Source: Neocallimastix lanati (nom. inval.)
Lineage: Eukaryota; Neocallimastigomycota; Neocallimastigomycetes; Neocallimastigales; Neocallimastigaceae
DNA length: 44,254 nucleotides
Reading direction: 5' to 3'
Assembly: GCA_016946835.1 (NCBI GenBank)
Contig: JACVTC010000331.1
Coordinates: 1-44,254, forward strand
In this document: piece after piece, positions 1-9,169 of the stretch
Layout: every line of letters starts with the position of its first letter
Position numbering within the stretch: position 1 is the first letter of the stretch
Translations under genes and position numbers: made by a program
The notes under the pieces: model-generated
The model's database searches: none
What the model was told of the DNA's origin: nothing
Seen by the model: the letters and a program-made list of their open reading frames with translations, nothing else

Positions 1-2
1 GA

Positions 3-65
3 CCATTGAAAGATACTAAAGAATTATTATACGTAAGTAAAGATGATTGTAATAATTATAAATAA
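3..65 (+). CDS. Possible 3' end of a gene entering from the left edge
   Basis: A frame open from the window edge runs 20 codons to a TAA at 63-65 and ends in a mixed peptide (LLYVSKDDCNNYK). Its composition is more protein-like than the homopolymers that follow. It is too short to assign to a family; it could be chance. Confidence 0.2.
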   Translation, partial: PLKDTKELLYVSKDDCNNYK

Positions 66-206
66 TCAATATGAAGAAGATAAAAAAAAAAAAAAAAAAA
101 AAAAACCCAGATTATGTTAAAAACAAATATATATATATTATTTTATTTACTATTTTTTATTTACTTTTTTTTTTTATTTACTTTTTTTTTTTTTTTTATT
201 TAACTT

Positions 207-248
<42 letters not shown>

Positions 249-340
249 TTAATTTTTTTATTTTATAATTATTTTTTATTTCACATTAATAAATATTATT
301 AATTAAAATAAATATTATATCAGAAAAATCAAAAAAAAAA
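66..340. repeat. Low-complexity tract: A-run, T-runs and (TTA)n
   Basis: A long A-run near 80-105 is followed by T-runs and about nine TTA units near 218-247. The open frame across it encodes only K, Y and F strings and is a composition artefact. I see no gene here. Confidence 0.8.
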
Positions 341-373
341 AATTGACTATTTTTAATAACGAATCTCGAATAA

Positions 374-502
374 TCATTAATATCCAAAGATAATCAATTC
401 CCTAAACATTTAGGTTATGACTGTCCGTTCGAGACTCCTGAATCTAAAGAATAGACCATGATAAAAATAACTTGTTTATTACATGTATTACAATACATGT
501 AA
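374..502 (+). pseudogene. Possible RNA polymerase second-largest-subunit (RPB2-like) fragment
   Basis: One frame from 374 to a TAG at 452-454 encodes 26 residues containing ISKDNQFPKHLGYDCPFETP. RPB2/beta subunits carry a conserved stretch of the form ...hlG.iCP.ETPE...GL. After the stop, the same frame continues hydrophobically (MIKITCLLHVL), which is where that family has its GLvk-L segment. The stop and the lack of any longer frame mean it is a dead fragment if the match is real. The source could be a cellular gene, a fungal linear plasmid or an old large-DNA-virus insertion; this short motif cannot separate them. Confidence 0.3.
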
Positions 503-509
503 TAGACAA
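472..509. repeat. Near-perfect 38-bp hairpin
   Basis: Two 18-base arms (TTGTTTATTACATGTATT and AATACATGTAATAGACAA) are separated by two bases and differ from perfect complementarity at one position. No element boundary or T-run terminator sits next to it, so its role is unknown. Confidence 0.7.
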
Positions 510-1084
510 TAATAACCCCCTAATACCTGTATCAACTTGAATAATCTATTTTTTTTTTTTTTTTTTTCATGAAATATTTTATTAAAAATCTATATAATGT
601 AGTGACCCTTACCGGTAGTACATTAGATGATAGTAATGTTACCAAGAATGCTTAATATTGTTTTAAGACAATAATGACGACCAATATAACATTGACTCGG
701 ATAATCTTCTTTCCATTAAATAGAAAATTATTAACAAACAAAGAGATAGTTATGTTAATAGCACTATTGATATATACAACTATTTCTAAAATTCCAACAA
801 AGCCATCTTTAAAAATTATACTAAATTTATTATAAAAAAATAATTTAAATAGCTTTAATTTATTAATAATAATATAATAGTATTATTTTTAATGGTTATT
901 TTATGATAAACTAATACTAATATTATAATTAAAATATAAAATACTGTAAAGTGGTAATTTAAATTACATAAATTTTTCGAATTCTAATAATATTACTTTT
1001 TGTTCATTAATAAAAAATGGAATTGAGATAAAAAAGAAATTGAATAGAATTAATAAATAAATTCCTTGGTAGCGTCAAAGTCAA
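510..1084. other. Decayed sequence without an open gene
   Basis: No long frame. Around 600-830 the plus strand has short mixed-composition peptides (for example VTLTGSTLDDSNVTKNA near 601-650) interrupted by stops and shifts. These may be further remnants of the same source as the fragment at 374-502, but I recognise nothing in them. Confidence 0.4.
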
Positions 1085-1300
1085 TTGAAAGAATTTCTGA
1101 GGCAGTATAATCTTCCAGATAATTTAGAATCAATAAATGGATATGACCCTCAGCATAAGCTTGAATTTTTGGGCCTTAACACGTTGAACTTAAGACATGG
1201 AAAATTAAAAGAGTATTATATATTTCAAGATTACAAAAGCCTAATTGCTCATACAGTACCTAATTTAATGCTATTATTTAATTATTTTTGTTTTACTTAA
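1085..1300 (+). pseudogene. Unrecognised coding remnant
   Basis: The open frame has no ATG at its left end (the first codon of the listed range is TTG). It encodes about 71 residues of balanced composition, including PDNLESINGYDPQHKLEFLG and LRHGKLKEYYIFQDYKSLIA. This is far less AT-biased than the flanks, so it probably derives from a real protein. It may be an exon or a fragment; the last residues (LLFNYFCFT) look like read-through into non-coding DNA. I recognise no domain. Confidence 0.35.
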
Positions 1301-1835
1301 ATTTATAATGTAATTAGATAGTAACTCAACTTATTAATTTTTAGCATAAATACATAATTCATTATTTAATAGTTTAATATGTATAGGAATTAATTGTAAT
1401 TACTAAATATTTAATTCTTAAATAATTTACTAAAAATTACATTAATTCAAATTAAAAATATCGGTTATAAGTCTTAATGAGAATTGAAATAAATATATAT
1501 TTTCTCTCATAATTATACGAAAACAAATATATGTGATTTCCAATGATTTTATCATTAATAATTTAGCTTTGATGATCTAAACATCAGTCTATAAAATTTA
1601 ATCTTTAAAAATTATTTATTGAAAGTTTATTGATTAGTCGTGGATAGTAATATATCGATTTAACTACTCCATATACCCGAACATTATGAATATGTTATAT
1701 TATTATTGATATTAGTGAAAACATATACATTTATTTATTAAATAATAAAACGAAACTTTGAATTAATTGCGGCTATAAAAGTATATTTAGATTAAGTAAA
1801 TCTTCAACTATATATTACGAATGTCTAATATAGCT
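1301..1835. other. AT-rich intergenic stretch
   Basis: No open frame of note, no tRNA-like or strongly structured element seen. Confidence 0.6.
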
Positions 1836-2697
1836 TTAGTAATTGGTATATGGTACAATACTATACAGTTTTAAAAATGTTACACATATGAATATTATTA
1901 ATATTTCAGTCTTAATATTTATGTAACAAATCGATAATATAATAAAAGTCATCACTACTGCGAAGAATACAATCTTTTTACGGTTCTTAGGTTGATGGAT
2001 ATAACAGTAGCGTTAAGACAGACATAGAATCACAAGAGCCAATACTGTTATACCTAGATAGATATACACAATAATAATTAAATTATCACTATCAGATGGA
2101 CCATCTGAATACTTTACAATACTCTCCATCAATGTATAAGTTATATGTACATTCATCATCAAGTTACACATGATGCCCCTTCTAATTTACCACAATGCAT
2201 ATAAGACTAGCCCTTCCAGAACATTGTCGGCTTTACATAGACTGCATCACATTCCGTTAAATTAGCTTTGGCATTGTATCTACAAAGACCAATTGGATGG
2301 TTGTCAAAAGGAATATCAGGCGTTATATTTGTAGCTTCATCTATAAAGGTACAACTACCAAATAGACATTGAGAAGCATGAGTGCACCCTAGATATAAAC
2401 ATAAACATATATCCTTATAGCAATCATACGTTTTTTTAAGTTTATCTATTGAATTTTGACTATAATGGTAAGTAATAATTAATTCCGTAAACCATTTTCT
2501 TTAGGAATTTTAACTATTTTTTCTAAACTATTATTATTTTTGCAATAGTATGTTAAATATTATTTATTTTTTTTTTTAATTTAAGCACCTCTTCTATGGA
2601 TTTGGTTTCGTTAGTGTAGTTAATGTATAAAATAATTTTCACCATTATAATTGGTAATATTATATGCATAAATAAAGGTTTGTTCCTCATGATTCAT
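1836..2697 (-). pseudogene. Broken cysteine-rich single-pass membrane protein gene
   Basis: Read on the minus strand, consecutive short frames form one plausible protein. First comes a hydrophilic N-terminal part starting at an ATG at 2697 (NHEEQTFIYAYNITNYNGEN). A cysteine-rich part, open from 2500 down to a TAG at 2207-2209, includes GCTHASQCLFGSCTF and DNHPIGLCRYNAKANLTEC. A further piece has CGKLEGASCVT and DDECTYNLYIDGEYC. Then follow a hydrophobic segment (LIIIVYIYLGITVLALVILC) and a basic stretch (HQPKNRKK). The order suggests a secreted Cys-rich domain, one membrane helix and a short cytoplasmic tail. At least two in-frame stops and several frameshifts break it; introns could explain some breaks. 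Base composition is clearly less AT-rich than the flanks. The family is unknown to me. Confidence 0.5.
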
Positions 2698-3139
2698 TTT
2701 AGATAGTTAATGTTATCATTAAATAATTTATATCAAATTACAAATAAATATTCCAATTTTAACCAATATAAAATTGAAATTTCTAATATTTAAATAAACT
2801 TATTTATATTTTGTTAATTTATAAGTATGAACTTTCAAGTATTAAAATCATTTTACAACTATTAATATTTTGATGTTATTTAAATGTTATACAATTTTAT
2901 TGTATATTCATTAATATGAAGGAAATTTAGATGTTATTATTATTATTATTATACGTTAAATCATTCTATATAGTATTATATTATGAGATATATGTAAACA
3001 TATTTTAAATTTAATAACTATACTCCAAAAATTTTAGTTTTTGAAGGTTATTTTATCATAAAAAATTTATTCGTGTAAATACATTTAGCTGCAAAAGTTA
3101 ATAGATTTTATATATTTAAATGATCACATTATAAATATA
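2698..3139. other. AT-rich intergenic stretch
   Basis: No gene or structured element seen beyond short ATT and AT repeats. Confidence 0.6.
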
Positions 3140-3284
3140 TATATATATATATAAATCTTTTTATTCTTTATCATAAACATAAAAATAAAAATTTATATTT
3201 ACTATGTTCAATTTTTTTTTTGTAATATATTAAAATATTTAAATTTTGAATGTTAAAATAATAAAATATTATTAATTATTATTA

Positions 3285-6200
3285 TTACTCTTTTAATGAT
3301 TCTGATGGAACTTTTATATCATTATTATTTATTCTCATTTCAATTCTACAAGTTTTTTTCCAAAAGGTAATACCATAAATTATAAAACTTGAATAACCAT
3401 TCTTTTCATGTTTCATTTTATATTTTTTTTCTATAATTTGATTTATAGCATTTTCACATTCTTTATGAAGTAAATTGTCATCACAATTTTCTGATTTACA
3501 TGTTTTAACCTCAATTAAAATGTATTCTTTTTCTTTATTTCTATTAGGAAAACCAAAGTCATATCTACCTGATCCACTGTTCTCTTCTGCACTTAGGCCG
3601 TAAATTTTACAAAATATAAATATTTGCATTAACAATACTTGATAAACATTTTCATAATCTTTTTCATTGGCAAACAGATGATATTGACTTAAACATGTTA
3701 AATAATCATTTAAATTTGAATTTATTGTATCTATGTCTTTATTAAAAAGGCCATTAATAAAATTATTTAAATAGTTATTATCCTTTATTTCATTTTTTAA
3801 ACTCTCTTTCAATTTTGCTATAAAACAATTAAAAATTTCATTATTAGGAATTTTAATATAATACATATTATTATAGAGGTGCTTATTCAATTGATTATTT
3901 TTATATTTTTTAATTAAATCTTCATTTACATCATTTTCATTTAATTTGGATTCACCTAGTAATAATTTAATTATTTGATCATCCATTTCTTTTATATTTT
4001 GTTTATATCCCTCTTTATCGGATAGAGTGATATATCCTGAATGTAATAAAACCGTCCATACTTCATCTTTTAAATAATTTTTTTTTAACGTTAATATTTC
4101 TTTTATTTCTACAATAATTACATTACCATACAATAGACTTAGGAAATCTTTTTTAAAGGAAAATTCATTTTCTTTAATAATTTTATTTAGAACGGTATCA
4201 CTCTCAGAATTAAACCAATAATTTTTAAATAAATGATCGTCTTTCTTATTTTTATTATTACTAATAAATTTCATTATTGAATATGGATTATACAAATTCT
4301 TAATCATACGATTACCATAACCACAAGAATAGCCATTATATTCTTTTTGAATTTTATTTTCTTCTTCTAAAGGAATTTCAAAATGGGATAAATTTTTTTT
4401 TAACTCGCTTTCTGTAAATCCATAACAATCATAAAATAAATGATCAGAAAGAAGGGTATGTTCATGGATATTATTAAGTCCTGAATAAAAGGTTTTTAAT
4501 TCTAAACCTAAGCATCCTGTAATTATTCCGAAATATAAATATTCATTTCCTTTAAAAATATTTGAAAAAAAAGATCTAACAATACCAATAAACATTTCAT
4601 AATATCCATTTTCAAAAGAATTAATAAGAATTTTATCATATTCATCAATTAAAACAATACATTTTCTTTTGTAAAATTTTTTTTCAATTAAACATTGACA
4701 TAAAAAATGAATAGTTTCGTTTAATTTATTCATATCTTCTTCTTCATTTTCTATTTTATTCCATAATTTTTGGTCTGACGTATCTAATTTTTTAAAATCA
4801 ATCTTTTCTCGTTGATATTTAAATTGAGAAGATATTTTAGATTTAAGATACATGATAGCTGATTCATAAGTTTTTGATTCGTTATCTTTAAAATTTAAAT
4901 ATATTACGGGATATTTGTGACATTCTCTCATATTTTTTCTATCTTTTGAAACTTCTAATCCATCAAATACGTCATTTCCTTTACTATCTCCTTTAGTACG
5001 TTTTTCAAAGAATTTTTGAATCATTTTTAAATTTAAACTTTTTCCAAACCTTCTTGGCCGTGTTATTAAATATACAGCATTTCCTTTTTCAATTAATTTA
5101 TTTATCATTCTAGTTTTATCAATAAAATAATATCCTTCTTCATACAAGTCATCATAATTTTCACCACTATATACTTTAGTTGCCATTTCTTTTCTTTTGA
5201 ATTTATTTCCATAATTTATTTCGTAAATCACTCCACATTTCTTTCCACAAACAGATATCCCAAATTTAATGATCTTATTGTATATATTTTTTAATTCTTT
5301 GCCATTAAATAGAAATTCCTCATTGTCATCCAATGCTTGAATACAGCCTTCTTTGATTTTATCTTCTTCCGTTACAATGTTTATAGTAATGTAAAATATT
5401 TCAGATAAATCTGGATTAAATTGATCATTTTTTTTATTACTTTCATTAGAATTATTTGAATTTGAATTATTATTATTGTCACAATTATTATTTAACCTAT
5501 CTAAATAATCTTTATGGACATATAATAATTCACGAATATTATCTTTTTCATCATATTTATTTTTAGTAACAATTACATATTCATTATTCAAACTTAAAAG
5601 TGAGTAAATTAGAGCGTACCATTTGTTTAAGTTTTCATTTCGGGAATAATTAACTTTGTTTATTGAATTTTCAAGGAATTCTTGAATTTTTTCTTCATCA
5701 TAATTTTTAATAAATAAATCAATAATTTCACTATATTTAGAATTATTATATAAATCATCTTTCAAATAATAAATACTTTTTTCAATAAATTCTTTAATTT
5801 CTTTATTTCTTATTTTTAATTTATTATTATTAGAAATAATATTATCATTATCTGCAATAATTAGATAACCGTATTTAATTAACAAAGTCCAAATAATATC
5901 TCGGTTATTTATATATTCTTTTTTCAACATTTTAAAATTTGATAATTTTGGAATTGACTTTTCAATAAACCCATTTTGTAAAAGATAATCCATATCTTTA
6001 ATCATAATATAATCAAATTCATTGTTAAATATTATTTCAAGAAATTCATTTTTTTGTGATAAAAAAAAATTATCATTATTTTTTGATTCTATCAATTTTT
6101 GTGAAGAAAGAAATTTTTTAATAGAATTTATTATACAAAATAAATCATAATATTTAACTATGTTATTATTATTATTATTATTACTGTTATTGTTATTATT

Positions 6201-7238
6201 ATTATTATTATTATTGTTATTATCATCATCATTATTATTATTATTATTATTATTATTAATATTATAAGTCAAAGATGTTGAAATAATAATATTTACTTTA
6301 TTTGCATGATTGTTATTTGTTGGATTTATAGATGAAAAATTACTTGAATTAATTTTATATTGCTCATATATTTCACTTTTATTTTCAAGTTTGAATTCAA
6401 ATAAAAGTTTTTGCAATTCTAAATTTGTTACACTAAAATATTTATTAAATTTATAGCTAGCTACAGAGTAATTAAGTGTAAAAAATTGAACATCAATTTT
6501 ACCAGTAATGAATGATTTAAATATATATCTTTCATATTCAAATATATTTGTTAATAATTCCTGATGAAAAGAATATAAATCATCAAAAAAATTAGTATTT
6601 AATGAATTAAGAATAGGTGAATCATAATTGTCTATTAATAATATAATTTTCTTTTTGAATGTATTATACAAACAATTACATAAAATATAAATTGAATCTT
6701 TTAAATCATCAAAATTTGCTTCACAATTTTTAAATTTTTTTATCATTTTTTTTTCATATTTTGATAAATTTTCATTTTTAATGCTCTTGTAATAGATATA
6801 CAAATCTTGGATAAAATATTTAAAATTTTTAATTGTTTCATCAAAACTATTTCCTAAATAAATATCATCAAAATTTATATAAATTACTGGAAATTTTCCT
6901 TGATAAAGATCAATATAACTTTCACCATCTTTAGTTTCTTTAGCTATGTTTAATTTTTCAAAAAATTTTTTGTTTTCATTGTTATTTTCGTCTTTGTAAT
7001 TCATTTCAAAAAAATAACGCAACATATTTAGATTAACAGTCTTTCCATATCCAGAGGGTGCGATAACACGTATTATTGAAGATTTTTCCTCTATAAAATC
7101 CTTAATTAGCAATGTTTTATCAATATAAAAATTAGAACATAAAAATTTTTCTATTAACTCTTCTTTATCAATTATCTTTCTCTTTTTTTTATTATTTTTT
7201 GATCTAAAATCATTTTCATTTTCATTTGATCGTTTCAT
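3285..7238 (-). CDS. Dual-module AAA-ATPase-like/DUF1703 PD-(D/E)XK protein
   Basis: 1317 residues from the ATG at 7236-7238, chosen because the ATG is conserved in the second copy; the longer frame only adds a TTG-led poly-lysine tract read from the A-run. Module 2 (about 690 to the end) has the family hallmarks: YFIDKT; the P-loop LITRPRRFGKSLNL (about 725-738); Walker B CIVLIDEYDK; NGYSCG and NPYSI segments; and, near the C-terminus, the nuclease core GRYDFGF...YILIEVK, with the D and E-x-K residues of PD-(D/E)XK enzymes. Module 1 (about 28-690) has the same order but is degenerate: IAPSGYGKT replaces RPRRFGKS (about 59-67), Walker B is LLIDNYD with N for the catalytic E, and YITINIV stands where ILIEVK should be. 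An asparagine tract (about 326-360) splits it. Family function is unknown; a DNA-acting nuclease/ATPase, possibly of mobile-element origin, is the usual inference. Single exon, no signal peptide or membrane helix. Confidence 0.9.
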   Translation of the reverse strand: MKRSNENENDFRSKNNKKKRKIIDKEELIEKFLCSNFYIDKTLLIKDFIEEKSSIIRVIAPSGYGKTVNLNMLRYFFEMNYKDENNNENKKFFEKLNIAKETKDGESYIDLYQGKFPVIYINFDDIYLGNSFDETIKNFKYFIQDLYIYYKSIKNENLSKYEKKMIKKFKNCEANFDDLKDSIYILCNCLYNTFKKKIILLIDNYDSPILNSLNTNFFDDLYSFHQELLTNIFEYERYIFKSFITGKIDVQFFTLNYSVASYKFNKYFSVTNLELQKLLFEFKLENKSEIYEQYKINSSNFSSINPTNNNHANKVNIIISTSLTYNINNNNNNNNNDDDNNNNNNNNNNNNSNNNNNNNIVKYYDLFCIINSIKKFLSSQKLIESKNNDNFFLSQKNEFLEIIFNNEFDYIMIKDMDYLLQNGFIEKSIPKLSNFKMLKKEYINNRDIIWTLLIKYGYLIIADNDNIISNNNKLKIRNKEIKEFIEKSIYYLKDDLYNNSKYSEIIDLFIKNYDEEKIQEFLENSINKVNYSRNENLNKWYALIYSLLSLNNEYVIVTKNKYDEKDNIRELLYVHKDYLDRLNNNCDNNNNSNSNNSNESNKKNDQFNPDLSEIFYITINIVTEEDKIKEGCIQALDDNEEFLFNGKELKNIYNKIIKFGISVCGKKCGVIYEINYGNKFKRKEMATKVYSGENYDDLYEEGYYFIDKTRMINKLIEKGNAVYLITRPRRFGKSLNLKMIQKFFEKRTKGDSKGNDVFDGLEVSKDRKNMRECHKYPVIYLNFKDNESKTYESAIMYLKSKISSQFKYQREKIDFKKLDTSDQKLWNKIENEEEDMNKLNETIHFLCQCLIEKKFYKRKCIVLIDEYDKILINSFENGYYEMFIGIVRSFFSNIFKGNEYLYFGIITGCLGLELKTFYSGLNNIHEHTLLSDHLFYDCYGFTESELKKNLSHFEIPLEEENKIQKEYNGYSCGYGNRMIKNLYNPYSIMKFISNNKNKKDDHLFKNYWFNSESDTVLNKIIKENEFSFKKDFLSLLYGNVIIVEIKEILTLKKNYLKDEVWTVLLHSGYITLSDKEGYKQNIKEMDDQIIKLLLGESKLNENDVNEDLIKKYKNNQLNKHLYNNMYYIKIPNNEIFNCFIAKLKESLKNEIKDNNYLNNFINGLFNKDIDTINSNLNDYLTCLSQYHLFANEKDYENVYQVLLMQIFIFCKIYGLSAEENSGSGRYDFGFPNRNKEKEYILIEVKTCKSENCDDNLLHKECENAINQIIEKKYKMKHEKNGYSSFIIYGITFWKKTCRIEMRINNNDIKVPSESLKE

Positions 7239-7292
7239 TTTTTTTTTTTTTTTTTTTTTTTTGTCACTCAATATTTTATTATTATTATCTAG

Positions 7293-7303
7293 TATTTATA
7301 TAA
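7293..7303 (-). promoter_or_regulatory. TATA-box-like element upstream of the dual-module gene
   Basis: The minus strand reads TTTTTATATAAATACT about 55-65 bases upstream of the ATG. The aligned position in copy 2 reads TTTTTATTTAAATACT, so the TATATAAA core is altered there. In such AT-rich DNA the match alone is weak; its position supports it. Confidence 0.4.
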
Positions 7304-7640
7304 AAACAATTCAGTCATCTATTATTATTGTTATTATTTTTAAAATTAATTAATTAAAACGAAAAAAAAATAAAAAATTAATTATTTCTCATTTACAATT
7401 AATCAAAACGTAAATAAAAATAAATAATTAAATTTATTTTTTTTTTTTTTTAAGAATTTAAAACTAAAATATAATAAATAATTAATAATAATATTTTTTT
7501 GACATTGACTATATATATAATATTAATTATTTATTATTGATATAAAATGAAAATAAAAACTTTAATTATTTTATTAATAATTACATAAAAATAAATTAAT
7601 TAATCATCTGATTTAATTATCATATGATATATAAATTGGA

Positions 7641-8029
7641 AAATTGGAGAATTGGAATGTGGTCGCATTTCGCCAATTTTTAAAATACAAATTTTCGATG
7701 GGGAGTGTTGCATTTCGAAATTTTTTATTACAAAAATTTGTATTTTGTTGTATGGCTTAAAGATTTTTAATTTTAAGTCACGTCACTTAATTTTATTAAA
7801 ATTTTAATGAATAATAATTAATTAATTAATATAAATATATATATAAAAAAAAAAGATTAAAAATGTTTATTTTTTTTTATTTAAGTTTTTCTTTAAAAAA
7901 AAAATTTATATATATATATATATATTTAATAATATTCTTTTCTACATGTCATTTCATATTCATCTCTTTTTTTTTTTTTTTTTTTTATATATATATTTAC
8001 ACTTAAAATTAATTTTATTAAAAAAAATA
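7641..8029. other. Intergenic stretch with one inverted repeat
   Basis: Between about 7680 and 7745, AAAATACAAATTTT and AAAATTTGTATTTT form a 14-base inverted repeat. The loop and flank carry two related GCATTTCG motifs. No gene seen; the rest is A/T runs. Confidence 0.4.
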
Positions 8030-8470
8030 AAAAAATAAAATATAAAAAATAAAAAATAAAAAATAAAAAATAAAAAAATAAAAAAATAATAAAAAATAAA
8101 AAATAAAAAATAAAAAAATAAAAAAATAAAAAATAAAAAATAAAAAATAAAAAATAAAAAAATAAAAAATAAAAAATAAAAAATAAAAAATAAAAAAATA
8201 AAAAAATAAAAAATAAAAAATAAAAAATAAAAAATAAAAAATAAAAAATAAAAAATAAAAAATAAAAAATAAAAAATAAAAAAATAAAAAAATAAAAAAT
8301 AAAAAATAAAAAATAAAAAATAAAAAATAAAAAAATAAAAAATAAAAAAATAAAAAATAAAAAATAAAAAAATAAAAAATAAAAAATAAAAAATAAAAAA
8401 TAAAAAAAATAAAATAAAAAATATAAAATATAAAATATAAAATATAAAATATAAAATAAAAAATAAAAAA
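8030..8470. repeat. (AAAAAT)n microsatellite
   Basis: About 440 bases of TAAAAA/TAAAAAA units, ending in several TATAAAA units. It reads as long F/Y/L/I frames on the minus strand; those are composition artefacts. Confidence 0.95.
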
Positions 8471-8480
8471 TAGAAATAGA

Positions 8481-8610
8481 AACTGACGGATTTAAATCCA
8501 TTAATAAAAAAATAAATAAAAATAAAAATAAGAACTGACGGATTTAAATCCATTAATAAAAAAAATAAATAAAAATAAAAATAAGAACTGACGGATTTAA
8601 ATCCATTAAT
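8481..8610. repeat. Three tandem units with a palindromic core
   Basis: AACTGACGGATTTAAATCC followed by ATTAAT occurs at 8481-8505, 8533-8557 and 8586-8610, spaced 52 and 53 bases apart. Its core GGATTTAAATCC is a perfect 12-base palindrome. A/T-rich spacers separate the conserved parts. Confidence 0.9.
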
Positions 8611-8673
8611 TAAAAAAAAAAAAATTTTTTTACCTTTGGTGGTGAGGATGAACATTTTTTTCGTATTTATTGA

Positions 8674-8920
8674 TTTAGTTTTAGTATATGAAAAATAATA
8701 CATAATTATATAAACAAAATTTATTAAAATTAAATAATTAATTTATGAATTAGTTAATTTAATTTAATATAAAATTAAAGAAATAATTAATAATAGTAGA
8801 TTATTTTTTTTTTTTTACTGATATAATGATAAATGTAGAAAGGCTTTACCTATTTATTTTTGTCATTTTGTCAAAAAGTATAAATAGATGAAATTTTTCA
8901 AAAATTAAAATGTAGATTTT
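8674..8920 (+). repeat. Block repeated in inverted orientation at 33791-34062 (copy 1)
   Basis: From TTTAGTTTTAGT to AAAATGTAGA this block matches the reverse complement of 33791-34062, with shared landmarks TATGAATTAGTTAATTTAAT and ATGATAAATGTAGAAAG.CTT. It has its own imperfect inverted repeat (GAAAGGCTTTACCTATTTAT versus a copy facing it about 50 bases on), as in a MITE or a hairpin-forming element. It lies about 1.4 kb upstream of the intact dual-module gene. Confidence 0.75.
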
Positions 8921-9169
8921 AATAAAAAAAAAAAAAATTAAAAAAAAATAAAATAAAATAAATAAAATTCTAATATTATCCCAAACCATAACATAACAAT
9001 CAACTACAAGATAGAGTAGTAAGACAATGTACAATGTAGTAATCAAATAAACAACAGAAAAAAAAAAGCGGTTAGTAAGAGTAATTGCAATAAAAAAAAC
9101 AAATATTAAGGGAATCTGTTTTCACTAACGAAAATGTAAAAAAAAAAAACTACTATTAAAAATAATATA
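8921..9169. other. AT-rich stretch before the decayed retroelement
   Basis: A-runs and short unremarkable sequence. No LTR end (TGATAC or GTATCA) seen here, so the 5' boundary of the next element is undefined. Confidence 0.4.

Larger units (their letters stand above)
3140..7640. repeat. Segmental duplication, copy 1
   Basis: This block holds the intact dual-module gene plus short flanks and matches 28865-33650 in the same orientation. The similarity extends past the stop codon (shared TATATTTACTA.GTTCAATTT) and past the start (shared TCTAGTATTTA, TTAAAACGAAA, TCACATGATTT-like segments). The edges are approximate because the flanks are low-complexity. Confidence 0.85.

Noticed and set aside
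3239-7271. Longer start at 7271 for the dual-module protein
   Set aside because: It begins at a TTG and adds only lysines from the A-run; the second copy has a stop there and shares the ATG at 7238.
7926-8703. Long minus-strand frames of 191 and 247 codons made of F, Y, L and I
   Set aside because: They are translations of the (AAAAAT)n microsatellite and carry no complex sequence.
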